DNA of 64,000 bases from Treponema sp. (GCA_024698325.1 JAILRG010000071.1:1-64000); one strand, 5' to 3'. Shown: positions 19,051 through 30,363, counted from the stretch's first letter. The notes: a model not told the origin generated them from the sequence alone. Program-made: numbers and translations.

Positions 19051-19887
19051 TTAACGAACAATCGATGTAAAAAGCTGCTGCGTCAACAATCCCCAGCCAT
19101 CTACCAGAACAAACAGAATCAGCTTAAACGGCATGGAAATCTGAACCGGCGGAAGCATCATCATACCCATGCTCATAAGAATTGAAGCCACCACCATGTC
19201 GATAACGATAAATGGTATGTACAGGATAATGCCTATTTTGAACGCCACCGTAAGTTCATGCAAAATATAAGCCGGAATCAGCACATGAGTGGGAACGTCG
19301 GCCAGGTTCCGCGGCTGAGGAAGGCGCGCCATACTCATAAAAAGCGGAATGCTCCGCGTGTCGGCACGCATCTGATTGTACATGTAAATGCGCAAAGGCG
19401 CTTCTGCCTGCGTATACGCCTGCTCTATGGTAATCTCGCCATCAGAAAGCGGGCGGTATGAATTGGCGTATATTTCCTGAAACACCGGCCACATAACGAA
19501 CATGGTCATAAAGAATGCGATGCCGTTAAGGACTGCTGTTGGCGGAACCTGCTGGAGCGAAAGCGCACGCTTAATAAAATCAAGGACGATTGAAAAACGA
19601 AGGAAACTGGTCACTAAAATAAGCAAGCTCGGCGCAAGCGTAAGCACCGTAAGAAGCAGCAGGAGCTGCACGGAAAACGCGACCTGCTCGCCGGTCTGTG
19701 GCTGCGTTATGTTTATACCGATGTTAGGAACTTGCGGCAGCTGAGACGGCCGGACGTTCATGTTCATCTCTGTGGTACCGCGGGAACTGCGGTTCGTAGT
19801 CTGCGCTGCAAGCGGACACACCGAAAGCGCTGCACAGACGAACAGCACTGAAAGCGGCTTTTTCAGGAACAGGAAACAATTACGCAT
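19051..19887 (-). CDS. fliP: Flagellar biosynthesis protein FliP
   Basis: LTVLTLAPSLLILVTSFLRFSIVLDFIKRALSLQQVPPTAVLNGIAFFMTMFVMWPVF. Confidence 0.97.
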   Translation of the reverse strand: MRNCFLFLKKPLSVLFVCAALSVCPLAAQTTNRSSRGTTEMNMNVRPSQLPQVPNIGINITQPQTGEQVAFSVQLLLLLTVLTLAPSLLILVTSFLRFSIVLDFIKRALSLQQVPPTAVLNGIAFFMTMFVMWPVFQEIYANSYRPLSDGEITIEQAYTQAEAPLRIYMYNQMRADTRSIPLFMSMARLPQPRNLADVPTHVLIPAYILHELTVAFKIGIILYIPFIVIDMVVASILMSMGMMMLPPVQISMPFKLILFVLVDGWGLLTQQLFTSIVR

Positions 19888-20662
19888 TGCCGTCTCCTCC
19901 CGAAAAACCGTTATTCAAGCGGCTACGGAGCCTGGAAATTGAAGAAGCCGGAGATTCACGACCTTCAGAAGACGTCTCTCTGGTATGTGCCCTGCGTTCT
20001 GCAGATTCTATCGATTCATCCGGGTTAAAAGCCTCGGGACCATATGCCGGTCCAGTCGCAAAAGATTGTGATGAGTCCATGCGTTCCTGCACCGGCGCCG
20101 GTCCTGAAGGAGAACCCCTTCCCGACATCGGCATAAAAAGCTCCAGCACATCAGAAAAATTCCGCGGCTTTTTTGTCTGGCTGTTCTTATCAGCAAACAG
20201 ATTCATTGAATCAACCAGTTCTTTATCTGTTACCTCACCAATGGGCTGAACGCCACTGTCACTTACCCCCACAATATAAGCATGGTCTAAAAGCGTTACA
20301 ACCTGCACGCTTTTCCCCTGCCCCAGCGAAAGAGAAGCTACCCGACGCAAAAAGGGGTCATCGGTGTCACTAACAGTCTGCGTCTTACGCATAAAGCGAA
20401 GGACTCCATAGATAAGAGCCACGACCAGCGCAAGCACAAAGACCATGCGCACGAACAGCCACACAGAGGAAGGGCTTTTCGCCTGCTCTACAGCCTGTGA
20501 CTGAGGAAGTAAAATCGTTGATTGATCAGTTGAAAAAGAGAGAGCCGTCTGGCCGGCAGTTTCCGGGGAAGCATCCTGAGCCGACAGCACAACCGGATTA
20601 TAGAAACATACGACAAGAAGCAGCAGCACTGCTGTCCGTACCTTACGAGCATTTGTAAACAT
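19880..20662 (-). CDS. fliO: Flagellar biosynthesis protein FliO/FliZ
   Basis: Signal-like N-terminus from M at 20662, single TM, SLGQGKSVQVVTLLDHAYIVGVSDSGVQPIGEV. Confidence 0.85.
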   Translation of the reverse strand: MFTNARKVRTAVLLLLVVCFYNPVVLSAQDASPETAGQTALSFSTDQSTILLPQSQAVEQAKSPSSVWLFVRMVFVLALVVALIYGVLRFMRKTQTVSDTDDPFLRRVASLSLGQGKSVQVVTLLDHAYIVGVSDSGVQPIGEVTDKELVDSMNLFADKNSQTKKPRNFSDVLELFMPMSGRGSPSGPAPVQERMDSSQSFATGPAYGPEAFNPDESIESAERRAHTRETSSEGRESPASSISRLRSRLNNGFSGGDGNA

Positions 20663-20719
20663 TTTCCCCCACCCAAAAAAAGCCAGTGTGCTTCCCACGG
20701 CACACCGGCAGTAAAGTTT

Positions 20720-21925
20720 TTAATGCAGGTCTGAAACGCGTTCCATCGGTGAAAGAATTTCGGTAACACGAACACCGAAGTTTTCATCGATAACGACAAC
20801 TTCGCCCTTTGCAATCGGCTTATGGTTTACCAGAATGTCTACCGGCTCACCAGCAAGCTTATCAAGCTCAATAATGGTGCCTTCGCCCATACCAAGGATT
20901 TCTTTTATCTGCTTTTTGGTACGGCCAAGTTCTACGGTCATCTCCATGAAAACGTCCATGATAAGACCGATATTTCCCTGTTCTGAAGAGGTAGGACCGC
21001 CTGCAAGATTCGGGTACTGCAGCGTCTGAACATTCGGGATATTCATAGGCATTCCTCCCATCATCGGCTGACCGCCCATGGGCATTCCCCCCATCTGCAT
21101 TCCGCCCATTGCCATGCCACCCATCATCGGCTGGCCGCCCATAGGCATACCTCCCATCTGCATTCCGCCCATTGCCATGCCACCCATAGCCTGCTGAGGA
21201 GCGGCTCCCATAGCCATGCCACCCAATCCCTGCATGTCAGCAGCAGAAAGCGTGCCGCCACCGGCTGCCTGGGCGGCAGGTTTTGCTCCGCCGCCTAAAG
21301 AGACGGCCATGCTGTTTGCAACATCACTTGAAACAGCTTCCCACATGGAATAGCTTTCGCCATCGAGCGTTACAGTGTAGGTAAAGAGCGCAAAGTCCCC
21401 CTGCGGGATGCGTACCATTGCCTTAGGAACATGCACTGCCTCGGCAGGATTTGAAGCCAGACCGGGAAGCTTTCCGCCCTGAGTCAAATCAGTAATTTCA
21501 GAACCAGAATGCTGAGACACAACTTCTGATATTACTGACAGCGCCATTTCATCAAGCTCAGTAATCTCTTCCTTATTAATCAGGCCGCACAGTTTCTGAG
21601 AAAACTCCGGCGACAGGATAAACAGGTGGTCACCCTGCAGGCCGGCATTAAAGTCCGCCATGACAGCGACAACCATTTCAGGGATTTTTGCAAGAAGCTG
21701 GTCACGGTTGCATACTTCAACGGTCGGCTCCCCTGCAGAAAAGTTTGCACCAGTCATGGTGTTCAGGTTAGCGGAGAGTTTATCCTTTAAGCCCGACGCA
21801 AATTTTCCGAGTGTCGCGGTGTCTATATTTGCTTTTGGGGCTGCGGGAGCCGAACCGACGCCGCCAACATCTACTCCAGAAAGCAGTGCATCAATTTCGT
21901 CCTGAGATATTGCTCCATCACTCAT
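20720..21925 (-). CDS. fliY: Flagellar motor switch protein FliY (FliN/FliY family) with Met/Gly-rich repeat linker
   Basis: [18 protein letters not shown]-terminus, CheC-like middle, Met/Gly repeats, C-terminal FliN domain [45 protein letters not shown]. Start 21925 has an upstream GGAG. Confidence 0.94.
   Translation of the reverse strand: MSDGAISQDEIDALLSGVDVGGVGSAPAAPKANIDTATLGKFASGLKDKLSANLNTMTGANFSAGEPTVEVCNRDQLLAKIPEMVVAVMADFNAGLQGDHLFILSPEFSQKLCGLINKEEITELDEMALSVISEVVSQHSGSEITDLTQGGKLPGLASNPAEAVHVPKAMVRIPQGDFALFTYTVTLDGESYSMWEAVSSDVANSMAVSLGGGAKPAAQAAGGGTLSAADMQGLGGMAMGAAPQQAMGGMAMGGMQMGGMPMGGQPMMGGMAMGGMQMGGMPMGGQPMMGGMPMNIPNVQTLQYPNLAGGPTSSEQGNIGLIMDVFMEMTVELGRTKKQIKEILGMGEGTIIELDKLAGEPVDILVNHKPIAKGEVVVIDENFGVRVTEILSPMERVSDLH
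21046..21230. repeat. In-frame 63-bp tandem repeat in fliY (21-aa Met/Gly unit)
   Basis: Unit beginning CCATCATCGGCTG at 21058 recurs at 21121 (63 bp); encodes [21 protein letters not shown]. Confidence 0.9.
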
Positions 21926-22955
21926 AAGATTCGTCTCCTTCAACCGATAATTCTTCAAATTCGTTAGATTCTGTTTCTTCTAACTTGCCTATAACTTGCA
22001 CTGCCATTTTTTTACCTACAACACCAGGCTGGCAGTAGAATTTCTTTTTATTACCAACAGCAAGCGTAAGCGGATCGCCTACGCGAGTGTTTGAAAGCCG
22101 CACGACATCTCCGACGCGCAGTGCAAGGACATCACGAATCGGCATATTGATACGGCCGATTTCCGCAACGACATCCATATCCACGTCAGAAAGCTTTTCT
22201 TTTAACGTACCCAGATACTGGGTAGTCGAGCTTCTGCGCACCGAGCTGAACCAGAACTGGCTGGAAAGCTTAGAAATAATCGGCTCGATAGTAAGGTACG
22301 GAATACAGAAGTTCATCATGCCTTCTTCTTCACCAACCTTTGTTTCCAGCGTGACAAGAACAACCATTTCCGTCGGCGGAACAATCTGTGCAAACTGAGG
22401 GTTAGTCTCAATCTGACCTAGCCGCGGGCGCAAGTCGATTACCTGCGTCCAGGCTTCGCGCATATTCGCAAGAATACGCACGATAATGCCTTCCATAACC
22501 GACTGCTCAATATCAGTAAGTTCACGGCTAACCTTACCGCCAGTGGCTCCTGTACCACCAAACAGGCGGTCAATCATACTGAAAGTAATCGCCGGGTCAA
22601 TTTCCAGAACCGCATTTCCTTTCAGAGGGTCCATATTGATGACAGCAAGTGTTGTCGGCGTAGGAATTGAGCGAATAAATTCCTCGTATGTCAGCTGATC
22701 TACCGACGCTACATGCACATGAACCAAAGAACGCAGCTGGGCAGACAAACTCGTCGTAGTAAGACGCGCAAATGTTTCATGCATGATAGAAACAGTACGT
22801 ATCTGTTCTTTTGAGAATTTATCCGGACGCTTAAAGTCATAGATTTTAATCTTACGGGTATCACTAACCGGTTTAAAATCGTCCGTATCGGACTCGCCGG
22901 AACTGATTGCCTGCAAGAGCTGGTCTATTTCATCTTGTGACAGAACTTCGTTCAT
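21918..22955 (-). CDS. fliM: Flagellar motor switch protein FliM
   Basis: [37 protein letters not shown]-type region and C-terminal SpoA domain. Confidence 0.97.
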   Translation of the reverse strand: MNEVLSQDEIDQLLQAISSGESDTDDFKPVSDTRKIKIYDFKRPDKFSKEQIRTVSIMHETFARLTTTSLSAQLRSLVHVHVASVDQLTYEEFIRSIPTPTTLAVINMDPLKGNAVLEIDPAITFSMIDRLFGGTGATGGKVSRELTDIEQSVMEGIIVRILANMREAWTQVIDLRPRLGQIETNPQFAQIVPPTEMVVLVTLETKVGEEEGMMNFCIPYLTIEPIISKLSSQFWFSSVRRSSTTQYLGTLKEKLSDVDMDVVAEIGRINMPIRDVLALRVGDVVRLSNTRVGDPLTLAVGNKKKFYCQPGVVGKKMAVQVIGKLEETESNEFEELSVEGDESYE

Positions 22956-22986
22956 GCCGTCTTCCTTCCACCCTGCCTACACAAGC

Positions 22987-23535
22987 CTAACGCTGAACAT
23001 CAAGCTGCATAAAGCGGACATCTTTTATCTTTGAACTACTCAAGATGCTGTCGTTAATCGCATTGCGAATTTCAATCTTCAGATTTTCTTCGTTCTGCGG
23101 ACGCAGTTCATCTGCCGTCTTCTGTGTAAAGTATCGGCGCAAAAAGTCTTTAAGTTCAATAGTTCTTTGCGTAATTTCAGTAGAAGTTGCTTTGTCTTCC
23201 TTTTTGTAACCTAAAACGACTTCTACAATAACGGTCGCAGGATTTGCCTCATTCGTTCTCGTACGGATTGAGCCCAATGAGTTATACCAGTCAAGCAGTT
23301 CCCGGTGAGTCGTATATTCTTCAGCGACTGGAACCACAGCCTGCGCAGATGTATTTCCACCGGCTACTTTCATCGTAATGATAACGACTGTCACTATAAG
23401 AATTATAGCGCCAAGGCCGATTGCAACCCATTTCAGAAGCCCGGGTAAGGCGCCTCCCATGCCGCCGCCTTTTTTCGCGGGAGCTGAGTCACCACCTGCA
23501 TCATCAAGTCCGCCCATATCATCATCGTCTGCCAT
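22987..23535 (-). CDS. fliL: Flagellar basal body protein FliL
   Basis: Single TM, ELKDFLRRYFTQKTADELRPQNEENLKIEIRNAINDSI; order. Confidence 0.9.
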   Translation of the reverse strand: MADDDDMGGLDDAGGDSAPAKKGGGMGGALPGLLKWVAIGLGAIILIVTVVIITMKVAGGNTSAQAVVPVAEEYTTHRELLDWYNSLGSIRTRTNEANPATVIVEVVLGYKKEDKATSTEITQRTIELKDFLRRYFTQKTADELRPQNEENLKIEIRNAINDSILSSSKIKDVRFMQLDVQR

Positions 23536-23577
23536 ACAATACTCCTTACAGAAAAAATTACTTATCCGGAAAGGCCA

Positions 23578-24312
23578 TTAAAAATGTCCTTCGTCCAGGA
23601 TTATGATATCGACACGCCGGTTATAGGCCTGTTCTTCTTTAGTTTCATTTGAAAACATCGGCCGGGTATCAGCATACCCTGCCACAGAAAACTTTGTCTC
23701 ATCCACTCCAAAATCAGAAAGATAGTGAAGCACGTTAACCGCACGGGCTGCAGAAAGTTCCCAATTTGACGGATACAGTTCATTCTTTACCGGAGTTGAA
23801 TCTGTATGACCTTCAATGCGGAAACGTCTGTCCTTTAATTCAGGATCGGCAAAGAAATCCGAAAGCTTCAGGAGCACATCGCGGGTTTCGTCGATGTTAA
23901 GCTCAGCGCTTCCTTCCTCAAAGAATGAATCAGAAGCAAGCGAGATAACAAGCCCGCGCTCATCACTGGAAACCGTAATTTTTGCTGAGTTTACTTCAGG
24001 CGCAAAGAGGCTCACTGCTTTTACTTTTGCAAGGCCAAGCGCATGCCCCTTTTCGACAGCCGGAAGCGCATTGATTGAATTACCTAAATCAGAAAGCCGT
24101 CCCGGCGACAGCGACTGACCGCCGCTCGGTTCGTCCATGGTATTCATTTCAATTGAAATTGACGCAACAATCTGAGAAAGCGCCGTAACGTCTACTTCTG
24201 ACGGGTTATACAACATAACGAAGAAGCAGAGCATGAGCGTAATCATGTCGCCATAGGTACCTTGCCAGGCCGCTGACGGTTTTTCCGGTTCCTTCTTTTC
24301 TTTCTTTGCCAT
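23578..24312 (-). CDS. motB: Flagellar motor stator MotB
   Basis: [21 protein letters not shown] plus OmpA-like [34 protein letters not shown]. Confidence 0.95.
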   Translation of the reverse strand: MAKKEKKEPEKPSAAWQGTYGDMITLMLCFFVMLYNPSEVDVTALSQIVASISIEMNTMDEPSGGQSLSPGRLSDLGNSINALPAVEKGHALGLAKVKAVSLFAPEVNSAKITVSSDERGLVISLASDSFFEEGSAELNIDETRDVLLKLSDFFADPELKDRRFRIEGHTDSTPVKNELYPSNWELSAARAVNVLHYLSDFGVDETKFSVAGYADTRPMFSNETKEEQAYNRRVDIIILDEGHF

Positions 24313-24317
24313 ACCGG

Positions 24318-25100
24318 TTAGTCCTTAAGTACGTCTGCTTCAATTGCCTTGCGGGTTTTTGGATCAAGGTACGTCAGAAGCTTCATAGCAAGAATACGGG
24401 GGTTGTCACCAGCCTGAATTGAAAGGACTCCCTCAACAACCATTTCCATGACAGTCATTTCCTGAGAATTCTGAGCGGCAAGCTTATTTGCAAACGGAGC
24501 GACAAGCCAGTTAGCAAGCATAGAACCATACAGGGTTGTAATCAAAGCAACAGCCATGTTCGGACCCAGAGAGCTTTTGTCTTCCAAGTTGTTCAACATA
24601 CCAATCAGACCGATAACAGTACCCAACATACCGAAACCAGGACCGTATCCAGCCCATGCATTGATAACGCCAATCCAGCTCATATGGCGGCCTTCAGTCT
24701 GACTCATTTCGTTTTCCATGATTGTGCGGATAACATTTGCATCCGTACCGTCAACGACCATGCGGAGGCCTGTCTTCATAAATGCATTATCCAAATCATC
24801 CAGACCTTCTTCCAGGGCAAGGATACCTTCACGGCGAGCCTTTTCCGAAAGATTGACCATATTCTGAATAAGTGTTTTTTCTCCGTAGTCAAATGTCTTA
24901 AAAGCGCGGCCCATAATGCCGAACAGACCGAGAGCCTGTTTTAACGGAGCAACAATGAACAAAGCGGCATACGAACCACCTACCGTAACGAACACGGAAG
25001 GAATATCAATAATACCGCCGATTGAGCCGCCGGAAGTAACAACACCAAGGCCGATAGCAACAATACCGCCAAGAATACCAATCAGAGTGGCTATATCCAT
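24318..25100 (-). CDS. motA: Flagellar motor stator MotA
   Basis: 260 aa; [49 protein letters not shown]. Confidence 0.96.
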   Translation of the reverse strand: MDIATLIGILGGIVAIGLGVVTSGGSIGGIIDIPSVFVTVGGSYAALFIVAPLKQALGLFGIMGRAFKTFDYGEKTLIQNMVNLSEKARREGILALEEGLDDLDNAFMKTGLRMVVDGTDANVIRTIMENEMSQTEGRHMSWIGVINAWAGYGPGFGMLGTVIGLIGMLNNLEDKSSLGPNMAVALITTLYGSMLANWLVAPFANKLAAQNSQEMTVMEMVVEGVLSIQAGDNPRILAMKLLTYLDPKTRKAIEADVLKD

Positions 25101-25118
25101 TTTATTCTCCCCTACCCG

Positions 25119-25316
25119 TTACAGCTCATTTTTATATATACCAATCCGGCGGCGATACTCAACAATACGATCGATAACGTCATTCGGACTATCGGTAATA
25201 ACTATTTTTTTTCCAGACAGCAATGAAATGGTGACATCAGGATTTGCTTCCATGCTTTCTATCATGTGCGGATTCAACCAATACTTTTTACCATCCAGTT
25301 TAGTTACTGAAATCAT
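25119..25316 (-). CDS. flbD: FlbD family flagellar protein
   Basis: MISVTKLDGKKYWLNPHMIESMEANPDVTISLLSGKKIVITDSPNDVIDRI; GGAG upstream of start at 25316. Confidence 0.9.
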   Translation of the reverse strand: MISVTKLDGKKYWLNPHMIESMEANPDVTISLLSGKKIVITDSPNDVIDRIVEYRRRIGIYKNEL

Positions 25317-25495
25317 AACTGTATTACTCCTTATTTTCACCGCTATTCGCCTAATCGTCAAGTACCGCGACGAATAATTTATTTTATATTAGTATCGGTA
25401 AGAAATCTTTCCGATTTTATAAATAATTTGAAATAACAAACAATTCATTTGTGTTTTTTTCGCAAATCATCTATTCTATGCTGAGGATTTTTTAT

Positions 25496-26212
25496 ATGAA
25501 ACAACTGATTTTGGTCATAGAAGATATTCCGGAAATGTCCAGCCTCATTTCGCTGTACCTTCAGAAAGCAGACATGCAAACAGAGATTGCAGGAAGCGCA
25601 GAAGAAGGACTGGAAGCATTAAAAAAGCAGCTGCCCGACTTAATAATCCTGGACTTAAACCTCCCGGGCATGTCAGGATTCGATTTCCTTAAACGAATCC
25701 GTCAGGAATATACAGCAACAATTCCTGTAATCATCGTTTCTGCACGGGACGCGGACGAGGACGTCATAAAAGGCCTGGACATCGGAGCTGACGAGTTTGT
25801 AACAAAACCTTTTTCGCCACGAGTGCTTGTAGCAAGAGTTGAAGCAACGCTAAGAAGGCAGGCCGAAACCACAGCCGCAGCCGAAGCCTCGTACTCATTC
25901 GGACCGTATGCGCTTCTTTTGAACAGCTGCGTCTTAAAAAAAGGCTCAGAGAAAATCCCGCTTTCCACAAAAGAATACGAAGTTCTCGAATATTTTACAC
26001 GAAACGAAGGAAAAACCCTGAATCCGGAGAAAATCTACGGCGACGTATGGAAAGCCCAGTACGGAGACGTCACCGCTGTCGCCGTATATGTACAGCGGCT
26101 TCGGAGAAAAATCGAAGCTGACCCGTCAAATCCGGTATACTTGAAAACCGTGTTCGGATTAGGCTACGTATTCGATCCGAAAGGCAGCGCCCCCGTCATC
26201 AGACAGGAATAA
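25496..26212 (+). CDS. Two-component response regulator, OmpR/PhoB family
   Basis: Receiver domain LVIEDIPEMSSLISLYLQKA...DLIILDLNLPGMSGFDFLKRI and winged-helix Trans_reg_C domain; GAGGA before ATG 25496. Confidence 0.93.
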   Translation: MKQLILVIEDIPEMSSLISLYLQKADMQTEIAGSAEEGLEALKKQLPDLIILDLNLPGMSGFDFLKRIRQEYTATIPVIIVSARDADEDVIKGLDIGADEFVTKPFSPRVLVARVEATLRRQAETTAAAEASYSFGPYALLLNSCVLKKGSEKIPLSTKEYEVLEYFTRNEGKTLNPEKIYGDVWKAQYGDVTAVAVYVQRLRRKIEADPSNPVYLKTVFGLGYVFDPKGSAPVIRQE

Positions 26213-26222
26213 GAGACCGCGG

Positions 26223-27596
26223 ATGAAAATCAAAAATCAGCTCAGGCTGTTTCTTATCGGCGTTATCGCAGTCCCCCCAATCTGCGCGCTATTCCTCCCG
26301 ATTTATCACTGGTATACGCGTCCAGAGCGCATGCTTATAAACAGCTACAAACAGGTACGAAAATTCTCCGACGAACCGGTTTCAAAGCGGGACATCTCTG
26401 TCCTTCAGGAACTGCTAAAAACAATGCCGCCGGAAGTAGAACTCCTGCTCGTCGAAGATCACTCAACCATTCTGATGACGACCATGCCCGATTTTAAGGG
26501 AATAAAAAACATTGATGATGAGTCGCTGTTTTCTTACATCAAAAAGACCAGCCGGAGCTATTTTTACCAGATGGTTACACCTCCCCTGGAGGCATCCAAC
26601 ACCGAAATCATGCTCATAAGCCGCGTTCCTCGGGAAAGGGGCCGGCCGCCAAAAAGGCGTCCCATGATACCGCGCTCTCTCAGGGTATTTCTCATAACAT
26701 TCGTCCTGTTTTGTATAATCAGCATCATACATATTTCCCGGACGATTACACGCTCAATCACGCTTCTAGAGGATAATGCCCAGCGAATTGCCGACGGAGA
26801 GCTGGATGTAACGCTCAACACAGGCAAAAAGCTTAAGACGACAAACGAAATAACCAAATTAAGCGAAAACCTCGACAAAATGCGCCTCGCCCTTAAAGAC
26901 GCCGCAGAACGAAGGACTCGCTTCATAATGGGAATCAGCCACGACTTGCGCACGCCTGTAGCCGTCATAAAAGGCTATACGGAAGCTATCAGCGACGGCG
27001 TAATCAGCGACAGTGAAGAGATGAAGCGCTCTCTGGACATCATTCAATCAAAGACCACGCAGCTGGAAACGATGATAGACACGCTCATCAACTTCGTAAA
27101 GCTGAACAATGCAGACTGGAGAAGCCAGCTCAAAATGCAGAAACTGCTGCCGTTCCTGAAAGAATTTGCCGAGTCCTCCGTGACTACAGGCGGCATCTTT
27201 AAGCGAATTGTGAGCGCAGAAATACAGATCAGTCCGGAAACTGCGACACCATTCGACTCCCAGCTTTTCCAGCGCGCCCTTGAAAACATTTTTTCAAACG
27301 CACTGCGCTACACGCAGGAAAATGACACCATCACCATCTCGGCCTACGAAGTCACACTGCCAAAAACAGGCCGCGCCGCAATAGTCAAAATTGAAGACAG
27401 CGGAGCCGGAATCGACACAAAAGACAAAGACCACATCTTCGACTTATTCTACCGCGGAACAAACTCAAGACGCGAAAGCGGCATGGGAATCGGGCTTTCG
27501 GTCGTAAAAAACATCATCGACACCCACGGCTGGACAATCGGGGTGCAGAGTCAAAAAGGCGTAGGGACAGCATTCTCCATCACAATTCCGATCTAG
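26223..27596 (+). CDS. Sensor histidine kinase (HAMP, HisKA, HATPase_c)
   Basis: FIMGISHDLRTPVAVIKGYTEAI H-box, NIFSNALRYT N-box, IEDSGAGI, MGIGLSVVKNII. Confidence 0.94.
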   Translation: MKIKNQLRLFLIGVIAVPPICALFLPIYHWYTRPERMLINSYKQVRKFSDEPVSKRDISVLQELLKTMPPEVELLLVEDHSTILMTTMPDFKGIKNIDDESLFSYIKKTSRSYFYQMVTPPLEASNTEIMLISRVPRERGRPPKRRPMIPRSLRVFLITFVLFCIISIIHISRTITRSITLLEDNAQRIADGELDVTLNTGKKLKTTNEITKLSENLDKMRLALKDAAERRTRFIMGISHDLRTPVAVIKGYTEAISDGVISDSEEMKRSLDIIQSKTTQLETMIDTLINFVKLNNADWRSQLKMQKLLPFLKEFAESSVTTGGIFKRIVSAEIQISPETATPFDSQLFQRALENIFSNALRYTQENDTITISAYEVTLPKTGRAAIVKIEDSGAGIDTKDKDHIFDLFYRGTNSRRESGMGIGLSVVKNIIDTHGWTIGVQSQKGVGTAFSITIPI

Positions 27597-27659
27597 AAAA
27601 CCGGGCAGCACATACGAGGCAAACTTGCCACAAGCAGCTTTTCCATGCTAAAAGAAACC

Positions 27660-28949
27660 ATGAACAGAGCATCGTTATACATTCACATACCGTTCTGCAG
27701 GAAAAAATGTGATTACTGCGACTTTTTCAGCAGACCGGAAGAGCGCGCCGGAAACAGAGGCTGCGGAGAAAAAGACAGGGAAGCCATACCATCCGCATAC
27801 ATCGATGCAGTATGCCGGGAAATTGCGTTCTATGCAGAACACTACCAGATTGCAGCCTGGAACAGCATATACATCGGGGGCGGAACCCCCAGCCTGCTAA
27901 GCCCCGCGCAACTTTGCACCATCATGAATCACATACGAGGGGCGGCACCTCTTGCGCACGAAGAAGAAGCGGCAGAAGTCACGATGGAGATGAATCCGGA
28001 AAGCGTTACCGAATCCTCAATCGAAAGCGCGGCGGCCGCCGGCATAAACAGGATTTCCGTCGGCATACAGGCACTTGACGACAGGGCGCTGCAGGCAGTT
28101 CACCGCCTCTGCTCTGTGAAAGAATCAAGAGACGCCCTTGAGCTGCTTTCTCGAACATGGGCAGCCGAATACAAAAAAAGGCTCTCTGCCGATATGATAG
28201 CCGGCCTTCCCTCTCACACCGTAAAATCATTCAGACAGGGACTTACAGAATTATGCTCCAGCTACAGCCTCGACCACATTTCTCTGTACACGCTTACAGT
28301 CGAAGAAGGAACTCCGCTTGCAAGACGCATAGAAAACGGGAGCGTGCGCTGGAGTGCTGAAAAAGCTGACAGGATGTGGCTTTCGGGTCGGAGAATCTTA
28401 GAACAGCACGGGTTCAGGCAGTACGAAGTTTCAAATTTTGCAAAACCGGGATGCGAAAGCCGGCATAACACCGTCTACTGGCAGTTACAATCATACATCG
28501 GCTGCGGGGCGGGAGCTAGCGGTTCCTGGTATGGGGACGCACGCAAAAACGGGGAAGCCGGCTGCACGCCTGGGCTCCGATGGACAAACACAACTGACAT
28601 ACACGCATACCAATCATTCTGGAGCCAGCCACAAAAAAAAGACGCATACCTCAAGCCGCCGCGGGCTACAGAAGAACTTAGCGGCAATACTCAGCGGTTT
28701 GAATACCTTATGATGGGATTTCGGATGCTGAAAGGCATTTCCGAAGCGGCCTACAGGAACAGATTCAACGCAGAACTGCAGGATGCGCTTACTCTGTCAG
28801 CCGAAGACGGATTATTCTCAAAATGGCAGCACATGCACCTCGCCCGCATTACAGGAAAAGCACCCGACCGTCAGTTTGCACTGACAAGGCGGGGCATTCT
28901 TCTTCTGAACCGTTTTCTTGAGGAGATTCCGCTAGAGCCGGAAGATTAG
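27660..28949 (+). CDS. hemW: Radical SAM coproporphyrinogen III oxidase-like / HemW
   Basis: SLYIHIPFCRKKCDYCDFFS CX3CX2C motif; IYIGGGTPSLL; RISVGIQALDDRAL. Confidence 0.9.
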   Translation: MNRASLYIHIPFCRKKCDYCDFFSRPEERAGNRGCGEKDREAIPSAYIDAVCREIAFYAEHYQIAAWNSIYIGGGTPSLLSPAQLCTIMNHIRGAAPLAHEEEAAEVTMEMNPESVTESSIESAAAAGINRISVGIQALDDRALQAVHRLCSVKESRDALELLSRTWAAEYKKRLSADMIAGLPSHTVKSFRQGLTELCSSYSLDHISLYTLTVEEGTPLARRIENGSVRWSAEKADRMWLSGRRILEQHGFRQYEVSNFAKPGCESRHNTVYWQLQSYIGCGAGASGSWYGDARKNGEAGCTPGLRWTNTTDIHAYQSFWSQPQKKDAYLKPPRATEELSGNTQRFEYLMMGFRMLKGISEAAYRNRFNAELQDALTLSAEDGLFSKWQHMHLARITGKAPDRQFALTRRGILLLNRFLEEIPLEPED

Positions 28950-29644
28950 AACACGTACAGGCGGGGAAAATATTTTAAAAGAGCGCCGGCAACAATATCA
29001 CTTCTGGTTACAGGTCCCCAGACCCGGGAATCTGAACACTCAATACGGTTGTCCCCAAGCACAAAATACTGGTTTTCGCCGAGCAACAGTTCGTTCATTT
29101 TGCCTGCGCTTCCAAGCTCAAAATCCCACTGGACGGGAACGGCACTGATGTTTACGTTGTATTTGCTTTCTGTAAGCTCAAACTCCGTAAGGAAATGGCT
29201 GGATCCTTTCGGCTTAACGTACAGAACGTAATTATTCAGGTAGATGGTATCTCCGGGAAGCGCCACGATGCGTCTGAGGACTGATTTTTCACCAGTGGGA
29301 GAGTCACTTCTGAACGGTTCCCACTGCTGTGCAGAAACAAACCTGCAAACCATGCTTAAAAGCTGCATGGGAAAAGAATGCTCATTGCTTTCATTTCTTC
29401 CGCGGATAAGGACAACGTCGCCCCGGTGTGGATTTGTAAAAAGAGGAGAGACCAGCTCTATGCTGCCGGCAGGAATATCCGGCGCCATAGAATCAGAAAG
29501 GGAGCGAACCGGATACAGGACAAAATGCATGAAAAGTGAAATGACAGCAAAAATAACCACAACAATGGCTGTAACCAGAAAAATGCGATGCTCCAGCTGC
29601 CGCCGCTTATCGTACGACACCCGGTAAATACTATTCTCCACCAT
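28946..29644 (-). CDS. lepB: Signal peptidase I
   Basis: SDSMAPDIPAGSIELVSPLF, VLRRIVALPGDTIYLNN, YFVLGDNRIECSDSRVWGPV; ORF opens to 29740 but promoter layout supports start at 29644. Confidence 0.9.
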   Translation of the reverse strand: MVENSIYRVSYDKRRQLEHRIFLVTAIVVVIFAVISLFMHFVLYPVRSLSDSMAPDIPAGSIELVSPLFTNPHRGDVVLIRGRNESNEHSFPMQLLSMVCRFVSAQQWEPFRSDSPTGEKSVLRRIVALPGDTIYLNNYVLYVKPKGSSHFLTEFELTESKYNVNISAVPVQWDFELGSAGKMNELLLGENQYFVLGDNRIECSDSRVWGPVTRSDIVAGALLKYFPRLYVF

Positions 29645-29868
29645 GCGCATGATAATAGCATAGACCGCCAGCACAAGGCAAGGTACAGAAGAAGATGCAC
29701 ATCCCATCCCGGATACTGCGCCGCTTACAGCCCGGTCCACGCACGAAAGGATGCACGTTTAAAAGCGTCGCTTCACGGAGTGCCACACTTCGTGAGAGCC
29801 GCAGCCTATAGACTGACACTCTTTATAGACTGCTTGCCTTGCAGTCGACGATATCTTATACTAACAGC

Positions 29869-30339
29869 ATGGCTGAAAATGTAAAATATATTGCCCAGAA
29901 CAAAAAAGCCCGTTTTAACTACACCGTAGAAGACACGATTGAATGCGGTATCGTTCTCGAGGGAACAGAAGTCAAATCCGTAAAAAACGGCAACATCTCA
30001 TTTCCCGACGCATTTGCAGAAATCACAAACGGCGAAGTCTGGCTGCAGGGCTTTCACATCTCAGAATATGCGTTTTCGTCAATATTTAATCATGACCCGG
30101 ACAGAAAAAAGAAACTGCTTCTGCATAGGGATGAAATAAAACGCCTGCAGCGCAAGGTAGACGAAAAAGGCTACACGCTCATTCCACTGGATTTTTACCT
30201 GAAAAAGGGCCGCGTAAAAGTTACGTTAGGCGTTTGTAAAGGAAAGAAGCTTTTTGACAAACGTGCCGATATTAAAAACAGGGATATCCAGAGGGATATT
30301 GCACGGGATTTCAAATCAACAGGCGGCCGTCTGCTGTAG
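29869..30339 (+). CDS. smpB: SsrA-binding protein SmpB
   Basis: MAENVKYIAQNKKARFNYTVEDTIECGIVLEGTEVKSVKNGNISFPDAFAEI...KGKKLFDKRADIKNRDIQRDIARDFK. Confidence 0.97.
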   Translation: MAENVKYIAQNKKARFNYTVEDTIECGIVLEGTEVKSVKNGNISFPDAFAEITNGEVWLQGFHISEYAFSSIFNHDPDRKKKLLLHRDEIKRLQRKVDEKGYTLIPLDFYLKKGRVKVTLGVCKGKKLFDKRADIKNRDIQRDIARDFKSTGGRLL

Positions 30340-30363
30340 TCATCCCGCAAACAGATACCAGAG

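Noticed and set aside
29741-29868. tmRNA or other small RNA next to smpB
   Set aside because: The lepB-smpB gap holds no recognisable tRNA-like acceptor/T-arm or tag reading frame; the promoter explains it.
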